NCBI RefSeq assembly: GCF_946223165.1
Contig: NZ_CAMIBP010000004.1
Span: 65,338 to 129,337, forward strand
Length of the DNA: 64,000 nucleotides
Direction of reading: 5' to 3'
Origin: an uncultured Corynebacterium sp.
GTDB lineage: Bacteria; Actinomycetota; Actinomycetes; Mycobacteriales; Mycobacteriaceae
Numbering within the stretch: the stretch's first letter is position 1; each line of letters starts with the position of its first letter. The notes under the pieces were generated by a model, which was given only the letters and a program-made list of their open reading frames with translations, had not been told where the DNA came from and did not search any database. Below, in pieces: positions 55,496-64,000 of the stretch. Both the position numbers and the translations under genes were made by a program.

Positions 55496-55537
55496 GCCCA
55501 TCACTGTAGTCCCGGCGGTTTAGGTAAGGTGATCCTC

Positions 55538-55945
55538 ATGTCAATCATTCAGTTCCATGTTTTGGTACCCGAGACCGAGGCCCAGCGCGTGGGCGAGGTC
55601 TTCCAGACCGCCCTCGACAAGATTGTGGCGTCGGGCAAGCTCACGGCCGGTTCCGTGGAGACCGTGTCCAATCCGGAGCTGCCCGGCGGACCCCAGGGCA
55701 TCGAGGAGCAGCTACGCCAGGCGTACCGCGACGAGCACGAGGAACGCGACCTCGAGGGCGCCTCCGTCTACCGCTACAACCTCACCGTCGAGGGTGTGAC
55801 CGGCTCCCTTAACCAGCTGGCCATGGTGCTCTCGCGCCTGCTGACCCCGCACGCCGTCTTGCCCAAGGACCACGTGCTGCTCGAGGATGAGCTCGCCCAC
55901 GAACGACCCGCCATCTTCCCGTGGACCGTTGACATCCTGCGTTAA
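55538..55945 (+). CDS. Conserved hypothetical cytoplasmic protein
   Basis: 135 residues with alternating strands and helices (IIQFHVLVPETEAQRVGEVFQTALDKI...), many Glu residues, no Cys, no signal. TAAGGT lies 7 nt before the ATG (leaderless). No family recognised. Convergent with glycerate kinase, 12 bp apart, sharing a palindrome. Confidence 0.6.
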   Translation: MSIIQFHVLVPETEAQRVGEVFQTALDKIVASGKLTAGSVETVSNPELPGGPQGIEEQLRQAYRDEHEERDLEGASVYRYNLTVEGVTGSLNQLAMVLSRLLTPHAVLPKDHVLLEDELAHERPAIFPWTVDILR

Positions 55946-55949
55946 GAAG

Positions 55950-55963
55950 GCCTAGCGCTAGGC
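55950..55963. terminator. Palindrome at convergent gene ends
   Basis: GCCTAGCGCTAGGC, perfect 14-bp palindrome overlapping the end of the glycerate kinase gene. Too short for a strong hairpin; possible weak bidirectional terminator. Confidence 0.3.
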
Positions 55964-57082
55964 GTTATCGCCCGCGAAGGCGCGCGCGATTGACCGTCCT
56001 GCCTCGCGGAGCTGCTCCTGCAGCGGGCCCTGCTGCGTGAGCTCCGCGGCGTACGCGCCGGGGGCGGCATCGGCAAGCTGGGCGTCATCATCGAAGACGC
56101 CGGCGACGATGCCGAGCGGCACTCCCGCCGCGCGCGTCATGTCGGCAAGCGTGCCTACGACCTTGCCAGTGAGCGACTGGGAATCGAATTTTCCCTCGCC
56201 GGTGATGAGCAGGGCGGCGTCGCGCAGGCGCTCGCCCAACCCGAGCTGCGCGGCGACAACTTCCGCGCCGGGGCACACCCGAGCGTGCTCGTCGTTGCCC
56301 CAGAGGATGCGCGACACCCAGGTCAGGCCCACAGGAATGCAGCCAGCGGCGCCGAAGTATTCGGTGTCTGGATCGATGCCGGTGACGTCGCAGAGGCGCA
56401 GCATGGCGCCCGTGAGGAGAGCGAGATGCTCGCCCTTGGCGCCCTTTTGTGGCCCGTACACGATGGTTGATTGTGCTGGGGTAACGCGGGTGTCGGACAG
56501 TAGTGTGTAGTCCAGCAGTGCGGCCTTCATGTTGAGCTGCACGGTGTCGATGGTGTCCAGTTGGACCAGCGGGGCGCCGCCCTTCGGCAGCGCGTAGCCG
56601 CGGGCGTCGTGGACCGCGGCGCCGAGGGCGGCGAGAATGCCAGTGCCGCCGTCAATGGTGGCCGACCCGCCGAGACCAAGATAGATGGACTCGGCGCCCT
56701 TCGCCTCCGCGTCGGCGATGAGGACGCCCGTGCCGTAGGAATCGGCGTGGAGCGGATCGAGGGCGTCCGCGACCGCGGGCAGCCCGGTGGCCGCGGCGAC
56801 GTCGATGTACGCGGCCTTGTCCGTGAGATTGAGGTAATACGAGGCTTCGGCGAGGCGTCCTACCGCGTCGGTGACGGGCAGGGTGATGGTGGCCACCTCT
56901 GCGCCCCGCGTGGCGGCCGCGGTCGCGAGGGCCTCCGCCGTCCCCTCACCGCCGTCGGCCATGGGGATGGTGACCACGGTGGCGTCAGGGAGCTCCTCGC
57001 GCACGCCGGCGGCGATGCCCGCGGCGGCTTCGGCGGCGGTGGCGGTGCCTTTGAAAGAGTCGGGGGCGACGATAACGATCAT
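55958..57082 (-). CDS. Glycerate kinase
   Basis: 374 residues, GarK/GlxK family. Starts IVIVAPDSFKGTATAAEAAAGIAAG with the family-specific DSFKGT motif; MADGGEGTAEAL and LGLGGSATIDGGTG (phosphate-binding Gly loop), and late TGEGKFDSQSLTGK are conserved. It phosphorylates glycerate with ATP. TATACT lies 6 nt before the ATG (leaderless). Earlier in-frame starts run through the promoter. Confidence 0.92.
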   Translation of the reverse strand: MIVIVAPDSFKGTATAAEAAAGIAAGVREELPDATVVTIPMADGGEGTAEALATAAATRGAEVATITLPVTDAVGRLAEASYYLNLTDKAAYIDVAAATGLPAVADALDPLHADSYGTGVLIADAEAKGAESIYLGLGGSATIDGGTGILAALGAAVHDARGYALPKGGAPLVQLDTIDTVQLNMKAALLDYTLLSDTRVTPAQSTIVYGPQKGAKGEHLALLTGAMLRLCDVTGIDPDTEYFGAAGCIPVGLTWVSRILWGNDEHARVCPGAEVVAAQLGLGERLRDAALLITGEGKFDSQSLTGKVVGTLADMTRAAGVPLGIVAGVFDDDAQLADAAPGAYAAELTQQGPLQEQLREAGRSIARAFAGDNA

Positions 57083-57155
57083 GGGGAAAGTATAAAGGTC
57101 ACGCCGCATGGCTCTGCCATAGGCTGGGGCGGGGTGTGGCCGGGCTAACACTGGA

Positions 57156-57188
57156 ATTGTTTGCAATTTTTTCCCTTTAGCGGGAAAC
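57156..57188. promoter_or_regulatory. Two inverted repeats upstream of gdhA
   Basis: AATTG-TTTG-CAATT (57156-57169) and TTTCCC-TTTAGC-GGGAAA (57171-57188), both perfect, lie immediately before the likely -10 region (TAAAAAT, near 57203). Neither matches the AmtR consensus I know. Operator-like; regulator unknown. Confidence 0.5.
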
Positions 57189-57253
57189 TGTCAATCGTTA
57201 GGTAAAAATTGTGCGGGCGAATGACGCCCGAAGAGAAGGGGACGACCACCACC

Positions 57254-58603
57254 ATGTCAGTCGATCAGCAAATCTCCGAGTACTACGACAAGCTGCTCAA
57301 GCGCAACGCGGGCGAGCCGGAATTCCACCAGGCTGTCTCCGAGGTGCTCGACTCCCTCAAAATCGTGCTCGAGAAGGACCCGCACTACGCCGACTACGGG
57401 CTCGTCGACCGCCTCTGCGAGCCGGAGCGCCAGATCATCTTCCGCGTGCCGTGGGTCGACGACAACGGCGACATTCAGGTCAACCGCGGCTTCCGTGTCC
57501 AGTTCAACTCCGCTCTGGGCCCGTACAAGGGTGGCTTGCGCTTCCACCCGTCCGTGAACCTGGGCATCATCAAGTTCCTCGGCTTCGAGCAAATCTTCAA
57601 GAACTCCCTGACCGGCCTACCCATCGGCGGCGGCAAGGGCGGCTCCGACTTCGACCCGAAGGGCAAGTCCGACGCCGAGGTTATGCGCTTTTGTCAGTCT
57701 TTCATGACCGAGCTGCACCGCCACATCGGTGAGTACCGCGACGTCCCGGCCGGCGACATCGGCGTGGGTGGCCGCGAGATTGGCTACCTCTTCGGCCAGT
57801 ACCGCCGCCTCACCGTCCAGCACGAGTCCGGCGTGCTCACCGGCAAGGGCCTGACCTGGGGCGGCTCCCTGGTCCGCACCGAGGCCACCGGCTACGGCCT
57901 GGTGTACCTCACCGCAGAGATGATGAAGACCCACGGCGAGTCTTTCGAGGGGGCCAAGGTCATCGTCTCCGGATCTGGCAATGTCGCCATCTACGCCGCG
58001 GAAAAGGTGCAGCAGCTGGGCGGCGTCGTCGTGGCGATGTCTGACTCCTCCGGCTACGTCTCCACCCCGAACGGCGTGGACGTCGAGCTGCTCAAGGACG
58101 TCAAGGAGAACCGCCGCGAGCGCATCTCCGCCTACGCCTCCGAGGCCGGTAATGGTGCCGAGTTCCACGCTGGCGGCAACATCTGGGAGGTCAAGGCTGA
58201 CGTCGCGCTGCCGTGCGCCACCCAGAACGAGCTCAACGGCGACGACGCCCAGACCCTCGTGGCCAACGGCGTCCGCTACGTTGCTGAGGGTGCGAACATG
58301 CCGTCCACCCCGGAGGCCGTCCACTACTTCCAGGCCCAGGCCAGCGTGAACTACGTTCCGGGTAAGGCCTCCAACGCCGGCGGCGTGGCCACCTCCGCGC
58401 TCGAGATGCAGCAGAACGCCTCCCGTGACTCCTGGTCCTTCGAGTACACGGATGAGCGCCTCCACGGCATCATGTCGAACATCTTCAAGAATGTTTCCAA
58501 GACCGCGGCCGAGTATGACCGCGAGGGTGACTACGTGGCTGGCGCCAATATTGCCGGCTTCAAGAAGGTGGCTGACGCCATGCTGGCGCAGGGCGTCATC
58601 TAA
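57254..58603 (+). CDS. gdhA: NADP-dependent glutamate dehydrogenase
   Basis: 449 residues, very close to the C. glutamicum enzyme over its whole length. Catalytic Lys residues in GGLRFHPSVN and PIGGGKGGSDFDPKGK, Rossmann fingerprint VSGSGNVAIYAAEK, and EGANMPSTPEA are intact. It assimilates ammonia into glutamate. ATG at 57254 matches the known N-terminus; an in-frame GTG at 57209 is rejected. Two inverted repeats and a strong terminator frame the gene. Confidence 0.97.
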   Translation: MSVDQQISEYYDKLLKRNAGEPEFHQAVSEVLDSLKIVLEKDPHYADYGLVDRLCEPERQIIFRVPWVDDNGDIQVNRGFRVQFNSALGPYKGGLRFHPSVNLGIIKFLGFEQIFKNSLTGLPIGGGKGGSDFDPKGKSDAEVMRFCQSFMTELHRHIGEYRDVPAGDIGVGGREIGYLFGQYRRLTVQHESGVLTGKGLTWGGSLVRTEATGYGLVYLTAEMMKTHGESFEGAKVIVSGSGNVAIYAAEKVQQLGGVVVAMSDSSGYVSTPNGVDVELLKDVKENRRERISAYASEAGNGAEFHAGGNIWEVKADVALPCATQNELNGDDAQTLVANGVRYVAEGANMPSTPEAVHYFQAQASVNYVPGKASNAGGVATSALEMQQNASRDSWSFEYTDERLHGIMSNIFKNVSKTAAEYDREGDYVAGANIAGFKKVADAMLAQGVI

Positions 58604-58622
58604 CCTCGCTTCGGTGCAGAAC

Positions 58623-58651
58623 GCGGCGTCCCCGGGCGGGGCGCCGCTTTT
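58623..58651 (+). terminator. Terminator after gdhA
   Basis: GCGGCGTCCCC (58623-58633), loop GGGC, GGGGCGCCGC (58638-58647), one bulged T, then TTTT. Confidence 0.88.
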
Positions 58652-58730
58652 GCGATCCTCAACTGAAACTTGAGACTTGTCCTGCGTGGGAACCCCGGCA
58701 AGTGCGCGCGGCTGGCTACGCTACGGAGCT

Positions 58731-59477
58731 ATGTACCGCGTCTTTGAAACCCTTGATGACCTTGTCCAGATTGTGGAGCAGGCCTACGGCGTGCCCATGA
58801 CGAGCAATTGTGTAGTCCCGCGCAACGACATCCTGGGGCTGCTTGATGAGCTGCGCAATGCGCTGCCGGTCGAAATCGACGATGCCCAAGACGTGCTGGA
58901 CAAGCAGGACTCCATTCTAGCCGGCGCTCAGGAGCGCGCGGATCAGCTCGTGGCCGACGCCACCACGGACTCTGAAGACATGCGCGCCCAAGCCAAGCAC
59001 GACTCCGAGAACATGCTTGCCGATGCCCAGTCCCGCGCCACGCACACCGTGGCTCAGGCCAAGGACGAGGCTGCCCGCACGGTGGATTCCGCCCGCGCAG
59101 AAGCTGATCGCCTCGTGGCGCAGGGCAATCAGTCCTACGATCGTGCCGTCGCCGCCGGTCAGGAAGAGCAGGCACGTCTGGTGTCCGAGTCCGAGGTCGT
59201 GCGTCGCGCTAACGACGAGGCCCACCGTATTGTGGAGACCGCCCACGCGGAGTCCTCGCGCCTGCGCGCCGAGTGTGACGAATTCATTGATGCCAAGCTT
59301 GGCCAGTTCGAGGAGTCGCTTACCGGCGTGCTGCGCACCGTGAGCGGTGATCGTCAGGCGCTGCGCCGCGGTGCCGGCGCCTCGGGGCGCGGGGGATACC
59401 AGTCCGCGTCAGACGCGGGCTACCGCGATGCTCGTGAGTTGCGCGATTATGGCGAGTACGGAGACTACCAGGACTAG
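58731..59477 (+). CDS. SepIVA/DivIVA-like coiled-coil protein
   Basis: 248 residues. N-terminal segment YRVFETLDDLVQIVEQAYGVPMTSNCVVPRNDILGLLDELRNALP is a DivIVA-like start, followed by a long Ala/Glu/Arg/Asp coiled coil (about residues 50-200) and a Gly/Tyr/Arg tail. In mycobacteria the septation factor SepIVA lies just upstream of DUF177, rnc and mutM, as here, so I infer the same role in cell division. TACGCT lies 8 nt before the ATG (leaderless). Confidence 0.78.
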   Translation: MYRVFETLDDLVQIVEQAYGVPMTSNCVVPRNDILGLLDELRNALPVEIDDAQDVLDKQDSILAGAQERADQLVADATTDSEDMRAQAKHDSENMLADAQSRATHTVAQAKDEAARTVDSARAEADRLVAQGNQSYDRAVAAGQEEQARLVSESEVVRRANDEAHRIVETAHAESSRLRAECDEFIDAKLGQFEESLTGVLRTVSGDRQALRRGAGASGRGGYQSASDAGYRDARELRDYGEYGDYQD

Positions 59478-59495
59478 CCGGGACTAGTTCGGAGC

Positions 59496-60074
59496 CTAGG
59501 AGCGCTCGGCCGAGACGACGCGCGGCCGGCGGCGCGCACGCTCAGGCGCGGCCTCCGGTAGCTCAGCCGGTTTCGCTACGGTGCCGCTGAGCCACCCGGC
59601 GACGAGGCCAAGGACGAGGCCGGGCACGGCGTAGAGCATCCACATGACACCGAGCGAGGCGGCGAGGGCGCTCGGTACGCCATAGGCCACCGCGTCAACG
59701 ACGGTGGCGAGAAACTCTACGAGCGAGGCTCCTAGCATGAGCCCCGCAACGGCGGCGAAGGCACCCGGAATACCGGCTGTGCATCGCCACGCCCACCAGG
59801 CCGCGGCGACAGCGAAGAACGCGGAACCAATGATGACCGCGAAGGAAAACGGGATGGGCGCCAGAGTTGCGATGCCAATCAACATGCCCGTCGCAAAGCC
59901 GCGCACCAGGACTTGCCGCAGGGACAGGGACCTCGTCACGGCATCGGCGGCATCGGTGTGTCCGGCGGTGAAACGGCGGCTGGCCAGCAGCGCCACCCCG
60001 ACCAATAGGAGGCAGGGGAGGACGCCGGCCGCGAGCTCCGCCGCGGCAAGTCCGGCCACTGAAGAGGTGTTCAT
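59496..60074 (-). CDS. Hypothetical membrane protein
   Basis: 192 residues with about five hydrophobic helices and a basic Pro/Arg-rich C-terminal tail. No recognised family. It is inserted in opposite orientation between the SepIVA-like gene and DUF177, a break from the mycobacterial order. Confidence 0.55.
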   Translation of the reverse strand: MNTSSVAGLAAAELAAGVLPCLLLVGVALLASRRFTAGHTDAADAVTRSLSLRQVLVRGFATGMLIGIATLAPIPFSFAVIIGSAFFAVAAAWWAWRCTAGIPGAFAAVAGLMLGASLVEFLATVVDAVAYGVPSALAASLGVMWMLYAVPGLVLGLVAGWLSGTVAKPAELPEAAPERARRRPRVVSAERS

Positions 60075-60245
60075 GACTGTTGAGTGTAGGCGCGTGCTCG
60101 CCTGCATAATGCGCTAAAGCCCAGTGCACACGGCCTTTTTCGGGGATCCTCAGCCGCTTGCCAGGTTGCGGCGATGGCGGCGGGGAGCGGCGGGCGTGGC
60201 GCGCAACAAACCCGCAGTCAGGCCGCGTGTAAGATGATCCGCGTT

Positions 60246-60785
60246 ATGACGAATCCTTTTAAGTTCAATGTCGCCGAGCTAGTGCGCGGCACGGGCGGCG
60301 ACGGCATGCCACTGCTGCGTACCCAGACCGGCCCGGCGCCCGAGCGCATCGGCGTCGAGATGATCGCAGTGCCTGCTGGCAGCGAGGTCACGGTCGACGC
60401 CACGCTCACCCCGCTCGGCGGCGCCGTTATGGTCGACGCGGACATTACTGGCACATTGGACGGCGAGTGCGTGCGCTGCCTGCGCGAGCTGCATCCGCCG
60501 CTGGATCTGCACATCACGCAGGTCTACGCCAACGATCCGGACTTTATTGACGGGGACCCGGCGGACGCCGAGGACGAGGGATCCGGGGACGATATCCCGA
60601 TGATTGAGAACGACGAGCTGGACATCCTCCAGGCCGTCATCGACGAGGCCGGCCTTAGCTTGCCGTTCAACCCCGTGTGCGAGCACGGCTGCGAGATCGA
60701 GACGCCCGAGGGCGTATCCACCGGCATCTCCGGCGAGGATGACACCCCGGATATCCGCTGGTCCGGATTGGAGAAGTTCCTGTGA
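60246..60785 (+). CDS. DUF177/YceD family protein
   Basis: 179 residues. The core has the Cys pair CVRCL in GECVRCLRELHPP and a C-terminal NPVCEHGCEIETPEG, a degenerate form of the usual Cys-rich element. YceD proteins affect 23S rRNA accumulation. Its stop overlaps rnc (GTG start). In many actinobacteria rpmF sits between DUF177 and rnc; here it is absent. TAAGAT lies 10 nt upstream. Confidence 0.82.
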   Translation: MTNPFKFNVAELVRGTGGDGMPLLRTQTGPAPERIGVEMIAVPAGSEVTVDATLTPLGGAVMVDADITGTLDGECVRCLRELHPPLDLHITQVYANDPDFIDGDPADAEDEGSGDDIPMIENDELDILQAVIDEAGLSLPFNPVCEHGCEIETPEGVSTGISGEDDTPDIRWSGLEKFL

Positions 60786-61552
60786 GCAAGAAAGCCAAGA
60801 TGACGGGCGAGGACGCGCTCGAGGCAGCCTTCCAGGGTGTCGACCACGCCCCGCTACTCGAGGCCCTCGGCGTCGACATTCCGCACGACCTGCTGCGTCT
60901 GGCGCTGTCGCACCGCTCCTTTGCCAACGAGCATGGCCACCTGCCCAACAACGAGCGCCTCGAGTTCCTCGGCGATGCCGTGCTCGGCCTGTCGGTGGCC
61001 ACGCAGCTGTTCAACCAGTACCCTTCGCGCCCCGAGTCCGACATCTCCAAGATGCGCGCGTCCATCGTCTCGCGCTACGGCCTGTCCGACATTGCGCGTG
61101 AGATCGGCCTGGGCCGCTACATCCTGCTGGGGAAGGGCGAGACCGCGACCGGCGGCTCCGACAAGGACTCCATCCTAGCGGACACCACCGAGGCAGTCTT
61201 GGGCGCCATCTACCTCGCCCATGGTTTTGAACCCGCACGCGACGTCATCTTGCGCCTATTCAAGAAGAAGATCGACAACGCTACCGCTTCCGGCCGCCAC
61301 CTCGACTGGAAGACCACCCTGCAAGAGCTGTGCGCCGAGCTCAAGGCGCCCATGCCCGTTTACACCGCGACCTCCGTCGGCCCCGAGCACGATCAGACCT
61401 TCACCGCGCACGCCACCGTCAACGGCCTCGAGCTAGGGACCGGCACCGGCCAGAACAAGAAGCTGGCGGAGCAACAGGCCGCCCACCAGGCCGTCGAGGC
61501 GCTGCAGGCCAAGCCGGAACTCGTGGCCGGCACCGTGCACGCCGCCGAGTAG
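60782..61552 (+). CDS. rnc: Ribonuclease III
   Basis: 256 residues. The RNase III signature NNERLEFLGDAVLGL (56-70) and the second catalytic cluster near DTTEAVLGAIYLA are present, and a dsRNA-binding domain fills about residues 175-245. Processes rRNA precursors and other double-stranded RNA. The GTG start overlaps DUF177 by 4 bp; mutM begins directly after the stop. Confidence 0.94.
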   Translation: MSKKAKMTGEDALEAAFQGVDHAPLLEALGVDIPHDLLRLALSHRSFANEHGHLPNNERLEFLGDAVLGLSVATQLFNQYPSRPESDISKMRASIVSRYGLSDIAREIGLGRYILLGKGETATGGSDKDSILADTTEAVLGAIYLAHGFEPARDVILRLFKKKIDNATASGRHLDWKTTLQELCAELKAPMPVYTATSVGPEHDQTFTAHATVNGLELGTGTGQNKKLAEQQAAHQAVEALQAKPELVAGTVHAAE

Positions 61553-62371
61553 ATGCCTGAGCTTCCCGAAGTCGAGTCCGTCCGCCGCGGGCTCGAGTCC
61601 TACTTGCCCGGTCGTGCGTTTGAGCGCGTCGAGGTCCTGCACCCGCGCTCCAATCGCGGGCAGCTCGCGCCGCTCGATCGGCTTCTTAGCGGGCGTACCA
61701 TCTTCGCCGTTGCGCGCCGCGGGAAATTCATGTGGCTCGAGTTCGCAGGCGAAGATCTTTCGGATCCGCACCGCGACGTGCTTCACATCCACCTGGGTAT
61801 GTCGGGCCAGATGCGCGTCGGCGAGGTCACGTCGACACATGTCCGCATCCGCGCGGAGCTCTCTGACGGCCTGGAAGTGAGCTTCATCGACCAGCGCACG
61901 TTCGGCTATTGGCTGTTCGGCCCCTGGTCGAAGATCGCCCACATCGCGCCCGATCCGCTGGAGTCGGGCTTCGATGCGGTGGCCGCTGCCCGCCACATTC
62001 GCGCCAAGCGCACCGCGCTCAAGGTGGCACTCATGGATCAGACCGTCGTCTCGGGCGTGGGAAACATCTACGCCGACGAGGCCCTGTGGCGCGCGGGCCT
62101 GAGCCCCCGTCGCAAAGCCTCCGGCGTCCTGCAACGCGACGCGCTCGCGCTTGTCGATGCCGCCCGCGACGTCATGTCCGAAGCCCTCGCCGTGGGCGGG
62201 ACCAGCTTCGATGCGCTCTACGTCAACGTTAACGGCGAGTCTGGCTACTTCGACCGCTCCCTCCACGCCTATGGGCGCGTCGGCGGGCCCTGCGACCGCT
62301 GTGGCACACCCCTGGAGAAGATCGTGCTGGGTGGGCGAGGGACCCATTATTGCCCCCGCTGCCAGCATTAA
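61553..62371 (+). CDS. mutM: Formamidopyrimidine-DNA glycosylase
   Basis: 272 residues. Catalytic Pro2-Glu3 (PELPEVESVRRGL), helix-two-turn-helix with GNIYADEALWRAGLSP, and a four-cysteine zinc finger (CDRCGTPLEKI...CPRC) are intact. Removes 8-oxoguanine. The ATG directly follows the rnc stop (TAG-ATG), so it is translationally linked. Confidence 0.95.
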   Translation: MPELPEVESVRRGLESYLPGRAFERVEVLHPRSNRGQLAPLDRLLSGRTIFAVARRGKFMWLEFAGEDLSDPHRDVLHIHLGMSGQMRVGEVTSTHVRIRAELSDGLEVSFIDQRTFGYWLFGPWSKIAHIAPDPLESGFDAVAAARHIRAKRTALKVALMDQTVVSGVGNIYADEALWRAGLSPRRKASGVLQRDALALVDAARDVMSEALAVGGTSFDALYVNVNGESGYFDRSLHAYGRVGGPCDRCGTPLEKIVLGGRGTHYCPRCQH

Positions 62372-62421
62372 AGCGTGGGGCGGCTACAACAAAGCAACGG
62401 TCGGGCGTTATTGTGTAACGC

Positions 62422-63936
62422 ATGCAGGATCTCTTTAGCACTGTGATCGGTGCCATTAACTCAAGTCTGTGGACCTATGTCCTTCCGTGGCTGCTCATCG
62501 CCGCGGGTCTCTTCTTTGGTATCCGCACCGCGCTCGTGCAGCTGCGCATGGTGCCGGACATGTTCAAGGCCGTTGTTGAAAAGCCCCAGGGCATCGACCA
62601 GGACGAGGACTACGGCGGAATCTCCGCGTTTAAGGCGTTCACCATTTCCGCGGCATCGCGCGTCGGTACCGGCAACGTCGCCGGCGTGGCCGTGGCCATC
62701 TCCGTCGGCGGCCCGGGCGCGGTGTTTTGGATGTGGATCATCGCCATCCTTGGCGGTGCGACCTCGTTCGTGGAGGCTACCCTCGCGCAGCTGTGGAAGA
62801 CCAAGGACGGCGACTCCTATCGCGGCGGCCCGGCCTACTACATGTCCCGCGGCCTTAACTGGAAAGCATTCGCGGCGATCTTCTCCGTGGCCATCGCCAT
62901 CACCTTCGGCCTGCTGTACGAGGCCTTCCAGACCAACGCCATTTCCGAGTCCCTGGCTACGTCCTTCGACAACGATTCCACCGCGTTCAAGTCCATCGTT
63001 GGCCTCATCGTTGTGGCCCTGTCTGCGATCATCATCATCGGCGGCGTACAGCGCATCGCAAACTGGACCCAGATTATCGTGCCGTTCATGGCCGTCGCCT
63101 ATCTCCTCATCGGACTGCTCGTCGTCATCCTCAATATCGGCGAGGTCCCGGCCATGATTGGCCACATCGTCGGCAACGCCTTTGGCTTCCGCGAGGCTGC
63201 CGGCGCGACCGTCGGCGCCGCCATGATGAAGGGCATTCAGCGCGGCCTGTTCTCCAACGAGGCCGGCGAGGGTTCGGCCCCGAACGCCGCCGCCACCGCT
63301 ACCGTGTCCCACCCGGTCAAGCAGGGTCTGGTGCAGACCCTCGGCGTCTATTTTGATACCCTCGTCGTCTGTTCCATCACCGCCTTCATCATCCTCCTCG
63401 GCACTGACTTTAAGTCCTTTGGTTCCGACGAAATCGCCGGCGTTACCCTGACCCAGAATGCGCTGTCTAACTCGGTGGGCGAGTGGGGCATCCACTTCGT
63501 GACCTTCATCCTCTTCTTCCTGGCCTTCTCGTCCATTCTCGGTAACTACTACTTGGCCGAGTCCAATGTGCAGTACCTGTCGAAGAACAAGGCCGTTCTG
63601 TGGGTCTTCCGCATCCTCGTGCTGGTCTTCGTGTTCTACGGCGCCGTTGCCCCGCTGGGCACCGTCTTCGATCTCGCCGATACCGGTGCGGCCATCATGG
63701 TCCTGCTCAACATTGTGGCCATCGTCCCGCTGTCCGGGGTGGCCATTAAGCTGCTTAAGAATTACAACGCACAGCGCAAGGAGGGCCAGGATCCGGTCTT
63801 CCATCGCGATATGCTTCCCGACGTGAAGAATGTCGAGTGCTGGGACGGCACCGATCCGGTGACCCGCCGCAGCCCTGAGGATCATCATCGCAACCTCGAG
63901 CGCTTTGCGGAGCGTTACAACCCGCGTCAGTTCTAG
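62422..63936 (+). CDS. Alanine/glycine:cation symporter (AGCS family)
   Basis: 504 residues, about ten membrane helices. Family motif GTGNVAGVAVAISVGGPGAVFWMW near residue 77 and the later FSNEAGEGSAPNAAATA motif are both conserved. Takes up alanine or glycine with sodium. TATTGT (62409-62414) lies 7 nt before the ATG; CGTTA-TTGTG-TAACG (62406-62420) overlaps the promoter as a possible operator. Confidence 0.92.
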   Translation: MQDLFSTVIGAINSSLWTYVLPWLLIAAGLFFGIRTALVQLRMVPDMFKAVVEKPQGIDQDEDYGGISAFKAFTISAASRVGTGNVAGVAVAISVGGPGAVFWMWIIAILGGATSFVEATLAQLWKTKDGDSYRGGPAYYMSRGLNWKAFAAIFSVAIAITFGLLYEAFQTNAISESLATSFDNDSTAFKSIVGLIVVALSAIIIIGGVQRIANWTQIIVPFMAVAYLLIGLLVVILNIGEVPAMIGHIVGNAFGFREAAGATVGAAMMKGIQRGLFSNEAGEGSAPNAAATATVSHPVKQGLVQTLGVYFDTLVVCSITAFIILLGTDFKSFGSDEIAGVTLTQNALSNSVGEWGIHFVTFILFFLAFSSILGNYYLAESNVQYLSKNKAVLWVFRILVLVFVFYGAVAPLGTVFDLADTGAAIMVLLNIVAIVPLSGVAIKLLKNYNAQRKEGQDPVFHRDMLPDVKNVECWDGTDPVTRRSPEDHHRNLERFAERYNPRQF

Positions 63937-63950
63937 GACGCCGCGCTTCT

Positions 63951-63983
63951 AGCCGCCTGGCCCTGTGTGGGCTGGCGGCTTTT
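63951..63983 (+). terminator. Terminator after the symporter gene
   Basis: AGCCGCC-TG-GCCC (63951-63963), loop TGTGT, GGGC-T-GGCGGCT (to 63980), then TTT. Stem has one internal asymmetry. Confidence 0.78.
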
Positions 63984-64000
63984 CGCGTGTGGGGGTTAGT

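Overview
The window is a stretch of high-GC actinobacterial chromosome, almost certainly from a Corynebacterium. The histidine operon has the corynebacterial order hisD-hisC-hisB-orf1-orf2-hisH-hisA-impA-hisF-hisI. The glutamate dehydrogenase closely resembles the C. glutamicum enzyme as I recall it. Two operators match the corynebacterial McbR consensus TAGAC-N6-GTCTA. Many genes appear leaderless (a TAnnnT box 6-8 nt before the start codon). I see no rRNA, tRNA, CRISPR, insertion sequence or phage.

Layout. 1-3.5 kb: end of ileS, an HNH nuclease gene, then a GntR regulator coupled to an MFS exporter gene broken by a frameshift. 3.6-7.9 kb: a minus-strand operon for a ferric/sugar-phosphate-type ABC importer, ending in a translationally coupled metallophosphoesterase. 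8-16 kb: EamA transporter, DNA polymerase IV, asparaginase, lipoproteins, lspA-rluD-type pseudouridine synthase and rarD. 16.2-22.6 kb: dnaE, then two tandem MetE-core (C-terminal methionine synthase domain) genes. Each of these has an upstream McbR-type operator, and the first is disrupted. 22.7-25.3 kb: two secreted or surface proteins. 25.4-31.4 kb: ilvA, a YigZ protein, an S4-domain protein, a small alarmone synthetase, an unknown gene preceded by 12-bp tandem repeats, and a DEDDh exonuclease with a BRCT domain. 31.5-36.3 kb: glgX coupled to a TetR regulator, a lipoprotein and a membrane protein. 36.3-48.4 kb: a YbjN-like gene, the his operon, then a TIGR02234 membrane protein, a TrpC-like protein and lgt. 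48.6-57.1 kb: pyk, a PrpF-family isomerase, a mini YceI-like protein, glgP, an M20 amidohydrolase and glycerate kinase. 57.2-64 kb: gdhA, a SepIVA/DivIVA-like protein, DUF177-rnc-mutM, and an alanine/glycine:cation symporter.

The most interesting signal is at 45.3-48.6 kb. The order hisI, TIGR02234, trpC, lgt, pyk matches the ancestral actinobacterial his/trp neighbourhood, but trpB and trpA are absent. The remaining TrpC homologue has lost several catalytic residues while staying a complete, translatable gene. It looks like a repurposed relic of the old tryptophan operon. This fits the known corynebacterial history, in which a separate trp operon replaced the native one and PriA became a HisA-only enzyme. 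Other leads are the McbR-controlled MetE-core pair, the importer with its own phosphoesterase, and the mini YceI gene. All calls come from reading the sequence by eye; no alignment or database search was run.
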